Assembly: GCA_963621245.1 (NCBI GenBank)
Contig: CAVFCW010000001.1
Location: 496,001-560,000 of the forward strand
Length of the DNA: 64,000 nt
Direction of reading: 5' to 3'
From: SIG603 sp963621245
Lineage (GTDB): Bacteria > Bacillota > Clostridia > Oscillospirales > Acutalibacteraceae
The translations under genes were made by a program, and so were the position numbers. This document shows, one piece after another, positions 58,483 through 64,000 of the stretch (its first letter is position 1; each line of letters begins with the position of its first letter). Under the pieces are notes generated by a model. That model was given only the letters and a program-made list of their open reading frames with translations, made no database searches and was not told where the DNA came from.

Positions 58483-61400
58483 TTAACCAAAATACCAGTT
58501 TGGCAGCCACTCAAGAGAGTGAATATACTCCGTGGTTGTCGGTCTGCCCGAAAGAACGGGATAGAAAACGCCGAAAAGCACGAGAATAACAAGCGTGAAC
58601 ACCGCCAAAATTACATATCTCAAATCAGTCTTTGCGAGAATTCCGCTCTTGCCCAAAGGCTTTGAGAGAGCGTTCACGGATTCCATACACTTGAACGCAC
58701 CGATAAGCGAGATAACAAGCCACGGCACGGCGGTGAAATAGTGATAGATGAATGTAAGTCTCGGAACCAAAGTCCACGGCACATATGCCGCCGCAAAGCC
58801 GACAAGTGCGGTAAACGACCAGTCACGGCGCTTGACGATGTAAATGGGAATCGCAAAGAGAAGTGCCGCCAAGCCGAACCACCAAAGTATCGGATCGCCA
58901 AGGCACGTAATCGAGCTTACGCCGCCCTTTCCGTCAACGTTGTAGTCTATTGCATACCAGATGTTTCTTATGTCGAACGGCCACTCGTACCAGGGCGAGG
59001 CAAAGTAGTGCTCGGCGACAAGGTTCTTGTGGTAGTTGTACATGTGGGTCTGATAGGAGATGAAGTTGCCGAAAATATTGTCTCGGTTCTGCGGCTGAAG
59101 CGTAAGCGGTAAGAATGCCGCAAAGTAGATGAGACACGGAATAACGATGAAAATTCCGACGCACCATGCGCAAAGAAGATAACACTTTGAGAGATAGGCT
59201 CGCTTATCCCCTTTCGGAGCATTTGCGAATAATTTTACAAAGTACATAACTGCCAAGCCGACTGCCGCATAGACGCATGTCCACTTTGAGGCGCAGCCTA
59301 TTCCCATGAATATTCCCGAGAGGAAAAGCGGCAAAAGCAATTCCTTAACGCTTGCTTTTGTAATATCCTTTTGCACAAACACAAGCATAGCGTCATACAT
59401 CAGGAGCATGAAGAACACGGCGTAAGTATCTATTGTGGCAATTCTTGTCTGCGTGAAGTGCATGAAATCAAACGCAAAAAGAATTGTGCCCGCCGAAGAA
59501 AGTATCGGATTTCCGAAAAGTCTTTTTAAGAAATGATAGAGTATCGGAAGCATGAGAACGCCGAAAAGCGTACCCATAAATCTCCAGCCGAACGGATTCA
59601 TGCCGAACATTCTTATTCCGAGAGAAATAATAAGCTTGCCCAAAGTCGGATGAGTGTTTTCGTAGCTTTCCACACCGAGAATAAACTCATAAGCCGTTCT
59701 TGCGTGATAAATTTCATCGAAATAGGTCGAGTTCATGTAACTTGAGTGAAGCGGAACGGAATTTTGCTCATCGGTGAGTTTTTCAGCCGTGCCGCTGTCG
59801 TCACTGATTACATTTGCCGTCACGACTGCATCGCATGCGGAATTTACAAAACCGATTTCGTTTATAACGACGGAATCGTCAAGAGCGGTAACTCTTATAA
59901 ATCGTCCCTCGCCCGGCGTGACGTCAATCTCTTTCCACTCGTAAACGGCGGCTTCATCGATTTTCTCAAGCTCGTTCCAAACTGTTCCGTCCGAGCTTAT
60001 CTCAACCAATGCGGCGCATCCGACTTTGTAGCTTGTGCCGTTTTTGCTTATTCCCGGAAGCAGTCTTATGCCGGAAATATCCTCCCCTGCCTCAAGAACC
60101 ACGCTCTCGCCCTCGCTTGGCTCCCAAGAAGTGTTTGCCGAAACGTGATCGCCGAGCGCATAAAAAGCTATAGCAGCATAAATAAGCGTGATAACGGAGC
60201 AGATAATTACGTCTTTCTTTGTTATTTTTCTCTCGCACACTTCGCAAGTCGGAGAAATCAGCACGGGGGCGTTCTTTTCGGCAGTGCTTGATTTTTTGCC
60301 TGTTGTTTCAGGTTGTGAGGCAGATTTTTTCTTGTTTGTTTTCTTCTTGCCGACAACAAAATCAAAATAAAGCTCTGCGACAAAGAAAATATAAACGAGA
60401 ACGTGAGCCGCCGACAGAAGAATTATCTGAATGGAAGTCGGCGAAACATAGCTGTTGTCGAGATACAGCACATAAGCCACGTTTAAGAAGTGGAAAAAGC
60501 TAAGTCCCGAGAAAATAAAGAGATAGTCTTTGTTTTTCGTGTAAAAATAGCTCAGAAGAATGAAGAGCATGGACGGGAAAACATATCTCTCGTGCATCTT
60601 TACCGAGAAAATATAAACCGTGAACATGAGAAGAGCGGCGGCTGGAAAAACAATCTCCTTTGCCCTCTCTTTTCTTGCAAACCACATGAGAACGGCACAC
60701 AATGCCGTAGCAAGGCACGGGCCGAACCAGTTGAGAACAAAAAGTCCAATGCCGCTTTCGGGCAGATGTCCCCAGTTCTTGCCTATCATATCCCAGAAAT
60801 TGTAAGCGTTAATGGAATAATAAGAGTAGTAGTCCATAGTGGAGCGGTATTTGTCGATAAGCCAGGCGTAATCGAATCCGTTCGTGTACGGTTTGGATAC
60901 CGCCAAAATTACTACAAGAGCTGAGAGAACGCCTATGCAAAGGCCCTTGAAATTCTTTTTGTACAGCGTACCGAAAAGGTAAACGGGAGCAAAAATCAGC
61001 ATTTGCGGCTTTGTGATAACGGATAAGCCGTAAAGCATTCCCGAGAACAGGAGTTTATCCTCCAAAAGAAGCCATAAGGAGAAAAGAAGTATCATCAAAC
61101 ACCAGGAGTCAGCCTGACCCCAAACGGTTGAATTGATGAGAACTGCGGGGCAAAAAAGATAGAGTGCCGCCGCCATAAAGCTTTCAGAGCTGTTAAGTTT
61201 CTTTGAGCCGAGGTGATATATAACCCAAGCGCAAACGATATCGCCGACAATTGACGGAAGCTTTATCAAAAGCGTGTAGCCCTGAGAGTAGAAGTCCCAA
61301 CCGAGTGCGGTTCTTATTTTATCCATGAAGCCGAGGATATAAAGAAATCCCGGGGGATAATCAAGATAAAGGCTTGTGTTGTAAACGCCCTTGTAGCCCA

Positions 61401-61620
61401 CCGAATTTATAGATTCGCCCCAAGCTTTAAAAAGCGTGATGTCGGTTTCGTAGCCGACTGTCGAATATCCCACGACAAGACGAAGCAAAAATGCGGAAAA
61501 CAGGAGCAAAACAATCAGCAGTCGGTTATTAAGCTCCAGCTTGCCGACCTCTTCGCACTTGACGGCAAAGAGCGTTGACGCCGCAAGGAACAATAAGGAA
61601 AAGATAATATTAAGGGTCAT
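58483..61620 (-). CDS. Two-module GT-C membrane glycosyltransferase (PMT/ArnT-like)
   Basis: 1045 residues. The N-terminal half (~1-430) is a polytopic GT-C-like glycosyltransferase with an acidic motif in GYETDITLFKAW and about ten membrane segments. A loop with CEVCERKITKKD leads to one helix and a beta-sandwich domain (~490-620, discoidin/F5-8C-like, WNELEKIDEAA). The C-terminal half is a PMT (GT39) module with the catalytic Asp-Glu in YFDEIYHARTAYEF and a further ~10 membrane segments. Such enzymes transfer a sugar from a polyprenyl-phosphate carrier to protein, lipid or polymer. Finding both modules in one chain is unusual. Monocistronic; RBS AAAGGAG. Confidence 0.87.
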   Translation of the reverse strand: MTLNIIFSLLFLAASTLFAVKCEEVGKLELNNRLLIVLLLFSAFLLRLVVGYSTVGYETDITLFKAWGESINSVGYKGVYNTSLYLDYPPGFLYILGFMDKIRTALGWDFYSQGYTLLIKLPSIVGDIVCAWVIYHLGSKKLNSSESFMAAALYLFCPAVLINSTVWGQADSWCLMILLFSLWLLLEDKLLFSGMLYGLSVITKPQMLIFAPVYLFGTLYKKNFKGLCIGVLSALVVILAVSKPYTNGFDYAWLIDKYRSTMDYYSYYSINAYNFWDMIGKNWGHLPESGIGLFVLNWFGPCLATALCAVLMWFARKERAKEIVFPAAALLMFTVYIFSVKMHERYVFPSMLFILLSYFYTKNKDYLFIFSGLSFFHFLNVAYVLYLDNSYVSPTSIQIILLSAAHVLVYIFFVAELYFDFVVGKKKTNKKKSASQPETTGKKSSTAEKNAPVLISPTCEVCERKITKKDVIICSVITLIYAAIAFYALGDHVSANTSWEPSEGESVVLEAGEDISGIRLLPGISKNGTSYKVGCAALVEISSDGTVWNELEKIDEAAVYEWKEIDVTPGEGRFIRVTALDDSVVINEIGFVNSACDAVVTANVISDDSGTAEKLTDEQNSVPLHSSYMNSTYFDEIYHARTAYEFILGVESYENTHPTLGKLIISLGIRMFGMNPFGWRFMGTLFGVLMLPILYHFLKRLFGNPILSSAGTILFAFDFMHFTQTRIATIDTYAVFFMLLMYDAMLVFVQKDITKASVKELLLPLFLSGIFMGIGCASKWTCVYAAVGLAVMYFVKLFANAPKGDKRAYLSKCYLLCAWCVGIFIVIPCLIYFAAFLPLTLQPQNRDNIFGNFISYQTHMYNYHKNLVAEHYFASPWYEWPFDIRNIWYAIDYNVDGKGGVSSITCLGDPILWWFGLAALLFAIPIYIVKRRDWSFTALVGFAAAYVPWTLVPRLTFIYHYFTAVPWLVISLIGAFKCMESVNALSKPLGKSGILAKTDLRYVILAVFTLVILVLFGVFYPVLSGRPTTTEYIHSLEWLPNWYFG

Positions 61621-61669
61621 ACCCTATCTCCTTTCTCGGAAAGAAATATGTATATTCTACGTTTTCCAC

Positions 61670-61698
61670 TTGACCGATATGTGCAGAAACAATAAAAT
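61670..61698 (+). promoter_or_regulatory. Predicted promoter of the beta-galactosidase gene
   Basis: TTGACC (61670-61675), 17-base spacer, TAAAAT (61693-61698), with a leader of about 125 bases before the ATG. Confidence 0.55.
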
Positions 61699-61704
61699 AT
61701 AGGT

Positions 61705-61724
61705 GAAAAAACAATCGTTTTTTC
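61705..61724 (+). other. Early leader hairpin of the beta-galactosidase gene
   Basis: GAAAAAAC/GTTTTTTC 8-bp stem with an AATC loop directly after the promoter. A/T-rich, so weak; it might protect the 5' end of the mRNA. Confidence 0.35.
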
Positions 61725-61830
61725 TCCAAGTGATTCTATTAGATTGTATATTAAATGAGAAAAAAATGCAACCGACTAAAATCACCTCGGATAAATAGTC
61801 CCTCAAAACACGATATAAGGAGGAATTGTT

Positions 61831-64000
61831 ATGAATTTCAGATTTTTTCACGAAGATCCCGATGTTCTCCATGTAGGCTGCGAGCCGAACAGAAGCTATT
61901 ATATACCGTTTGCGTCCGAGGAAGAAATTGCCGAGGGTGACTCCTCTCACCTTCTCATGCTGAACGGAGACTGGTACTTTAAATATTTCGAGTCATTTGC
62001 GGATACTTTCAAGAACGCATTTTTCACCGACGACGAAGAAAGCGGTCTGCAAATTGACGAAAACAATATGTCGGTTGTCGAGGTGCCAGCCGTCTGGCAA
62101 AGTTACGGAGTCGACAAACACCAGTACACAAACATCCGCTATCCTTTCCCGTACGACCCGCCATTTGTTCCGGAAGATAACCCTTGCGGACTTTACATCA
62201 AACATTTCGACATTAGCGATGAAGAGATCCGCTTTAAATCCTACCTCAATTTTGAGGGAGTCGATTCCTGTTTTTATCTCTGGGTGAACGGCGAATTTGC
62301 CGGCTACTCTCAGGTTTCTCACTCGACGAGCGAATTTGACATAAGCGATCTTTTAAACGAGGGCGACAACGAGATTGCCGTGCTTGTTTTGAAATGGTGT
62401 GACGGCAGTTACCTTGAAGATCAGGATAAACTCAGAATGAGCGGTATTTTCCGTGATGTATATATTCTTTTCCGCCCCGAAAATCATCTGCGTGATTATT
62501 TCGTAAAGGCAAAACTTTCTGATAATTATACCCACGCCGACATAAAAGTCGAGCTTGACAAAATCGGCGAAACACCTGTCGCATGCGAGCTTTACGATGC
62601 AGACGGAGTTCTTGTGGCAGAAGCTGAAGAGGAAGATAGTTCGCTCTCTTTAAGCCTCGATAACCCCGAGCTTTGGAGCGCAGAAACGCCCTATCTTTAT
62701 ACCTTGCTCATCTATGCCGGTACGGAGATAATTCCGCAGTCAATCGGAATCGATGAGGTAAAGGTTAAAAACGGCGTGGTTCTCTGGAACGGACAAAAAA
62801 TAAAAATCAAGGGCGTAAACCGTCACGACAGCGACCCCGTCACGGGCTACACCATAAGCGAGGAACAGGCTCTTCGTGATCTCACGCTCATGAAACAGCA
62901 CAACATCAACGCAATCCGCACAAGCCACTACCCGAATGCGCCGTGGTTCTTGCAGCTTTGCTCGGAAATGGGATTTTATGTCATAGCTGAGGCAGACCTC
63001 GAGTCGCACGGTGCGGCAACGTGTTTCGGCGGCTATGACCTCGACCACTATTCCGCTCTTGCAGTCGAGCCGATGTTCAAAAAAGCTATACTCGACAGAT
63101 CCCAGAGAAGCGTAATCCGTGATAAAAACAACGCATGTATTTTTGCGTGGTCACTCGGAAACGAATCGGGCTGGGGCGAAAACCTCGAGAATGCCGCACG
63201 CTGGGTTAAATCTTACGACCCCTCACGACTTCTTCACTACGAGAACTGCCACGTGGAAGCTTACGGCAGAAAGAACGATACCTCAATGCTCGACCTCTAC
63301 TCACACATGTACTGGCCGACAGAGAAAATAGACGAGTACTTCTCAACTCCCGCAATCAAAAAGCCGTTTATTCAGTGCGAATATATTCACGCCATGGGCA
63401 ACGGCCCCGGAGATATTGCCGACTACATGGAGAGATTCTGGAAATATGACGGCTTTGTTGGTGGATTTGTCTGGGAATGGTGCGACCATGCCGTTTACGG
63501 CGGAAGAACTCCCGACAACAAGGACATTTACCGCTACGGCGGAGACAACGGAGAATTTCCGCATGACGGAAACTTCTGCATGGACGGTCTTGTCTACCCC
63601 GACAGAACGCCTCACACGGGACTTTTGGAGTACAAACAGGCTATTCGTCCCCTTTCAGCAAAGTGGGCAGACAAAGCAAGCGGCAAAATAGAAATTACCA
63701 ACCGACTTGACTTTTTATATTCCGATGAACTCCTCGATGTTTCCTACGAGATAAAATCTGACGGTGAAGCCGTAAAAAGCGGAGAACTTCTGCTCTCGGT
63801 CGCTCCTCACGAGACCGAAACGGTCACGATTGACGGATTCACGGGCGAGGGCAACGAAAGTCTTTTCCTTTACTACACATCAAAATACGATACCGACTAC
63901 TGCGACGAGGGCTACGAGCTCGGCTTTGATCAGCTTGTTTACAGCGAAGAAGAATATTCTGCTCCCACACTTATCCCGGGCGACATAGATATTTCCGAGG
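61831..64000 (+). CDS. Beta-galactosidase, GH2 family (3' end outside the window)
   Basis: The first 723 codons of a LacZ-type glycoside hydrolase. MNFRFFHEDPDVLHVGCEPNR, the sugar-binding domain (NFEGVDSCFYLWVNGEF and GYSQVSHSTSEFD), an Ig-like domain, and the TIM barrel with the acid/base Glu445 in SLGNESGWG and the nucleophile Glu517 in FIQCEYIHAMGNG. Family LacZ proteins are about 1000 residues, so roughly 280 remain beyond the edge. No signal peptide, so cytosolic; it would cleave lactose or galactosides imported by a transporter not in the window. RBS AAGGAGGAATTGTT. Confidence 0.95.
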   Translation, partial: MNFRFFHEDPDVLHVGCEPNRSYYIPFASEEEIAEGDSSHLLMLNGDWYFKYFESFADTFKNAFFTDDEESGLQIDENNMSVVEVPAVWQSYGVDKHQYTNIRYPFPYDPPFVPEDNPCGLYIKHFDISDEEIRFKSYLNFEGVDSCFYLWVNGEFAGYSQVSHSTSEFDISDLLNEGDNEIAVLVLKWCDGSYLEDQDKLRMSGIFRDVYILFRPENHLRDYFVKAKLSDNYTHADIKVELDKIGETPVACELYDADGVLVAEAEEEDSSLSLSLDNPELWSAETPYLYTLLIYAGTEIIPQSIGIDEVKVKNGVVLWNGQKIKIKGVNRHDSDPVTGYTISEEQALRDLTLMKQHNINAIRTSHYPNAPWFLQLCSEMGFYVIAEADLESHGAATCFGGYDLDHYSALAVEPMFKKAILDRSQRSVIRDKNNACIFAWSLGNESGWGENLENAARWVKSYDPSRLLHYENCHVEAYGRKNDTSMLDLYSHMYWPTEKIDEYFSTPAIKKPFIQCEYIHAMGNGPGDIADYMERFWKYDGFVGGFVWEWCDHAVYGGRTPDNKDIYRYGGDNGEFPHDGNFCMDGLVYPDRTPHTGLLEYKQAIRPLSAKWADKASGKIEITNRLDFLYSDELLDVSYEIKSDGEAVKSGELLLSVAPHETETVTIDGFTGEGNESLFLYYTSKYDTDYCDEGYELGFDQLVYSEEEYSAPTLIPGDIDISE

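Noticed and set aside
61657..61950. 97-codon minus-strand frame next to the beta-galactosidase start
   Set aside because: It overlaps the galactosidase promoter and first codons antisense, with no domain or ribosome site.

Overview
The window looks like the chromosome of a low-to-medium-GC Gram-positive anaerobe of the class Clostridia, most like the gut Oscillospirales/Ruminococcaceae. This is an inference from gene content: an IspH-ribosomal protein S1 fusion, AAGGAGG-type ribosome binding sites before nearly every gene, occasional TTG starts, sigma-A-type TTGACA/TATAAT promoters, a single-chain iron-sulfur serine dehydratase, and several secreted proteins with Gram-positive signal peptides. 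No rRNA, tRNA, insertion sequence, prophage or CRISPR array was recognised. Genes are dense and mostly separated by clear rho-independent terminators.

Layout. 0.2-2.9 kb: a two-gene polar amino-acid ABC importer whose binding protein is fused to the permease and has its two lobes in swapped order. 3.0-9.3 kb: YchF GTPase, a secreted coiled-coil/M23 peptidoglycan hydrolase, an RlmD-like 23S rRNA methyltransferase, a peroxiredoxin-like protein and L-serine dehydratase. 9.4-13.3 kb: a TIM-barrel sugar isomerase, a MarR regulator with its own double operator and a MATE exporter, then an aldose epimerase-like protein. 13.5-19.7 kb: an MMPL (RND-type) exporter in an operon with a 1071-residue secreted heptad-repeat protein, controlled from a divergent TetR gene by three identical-architecture palindromes. 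19.7-25.6 kb: a second sugar isomerase, a sugar O-acetyltransferase and a heterodimeric ABC exporter pair. 25.7-33.6 kb: SecF, SecD, then the RpiR/flavoprotein/Cmk/PlsC/IspH-S1 gene string. 33.7-46.8 kb: unknown small proteins, uvrBA with LexA-type boxes, a histidine phosphatase and a RadC-like protein, flavodoxin, an esterase, a RING/zinc-ribbon membrane protein, and the rpsF-ssb-rpsR operon with a structured leader.

46.9-56.6 kb is the most distinctive stretch. A gene set for covalently flavinylated extracytoplasmic electron transfer lies on the minus strand: a NusG-domain-II membrane protein, a Gx-transporter-type membrane protein, an ApbE lipoprotein (FMN transferase), a membrane-anchored protein with six tandem FMN-binding domains on Pro/Thr linkers, a single-FMN-domain protein and a NapH/NosR-like membrane iron-sulfur protein. 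These can be read as a chain from a membrane Fe-S protein through short and long flavin carriers, with ApbE loading the FMN. A large secreted Ig-like-domain protein lies immediately upstream and shares GTTAGT/ACTAAC sequence elements with the six-domain gene.

57.0-64.0 kb: a PepV-type dipeptidase, a very large two-module GT-C glycosyltransferase, and the first 723 codons of a GH2 beta-galactosidase that runs off the right edge.
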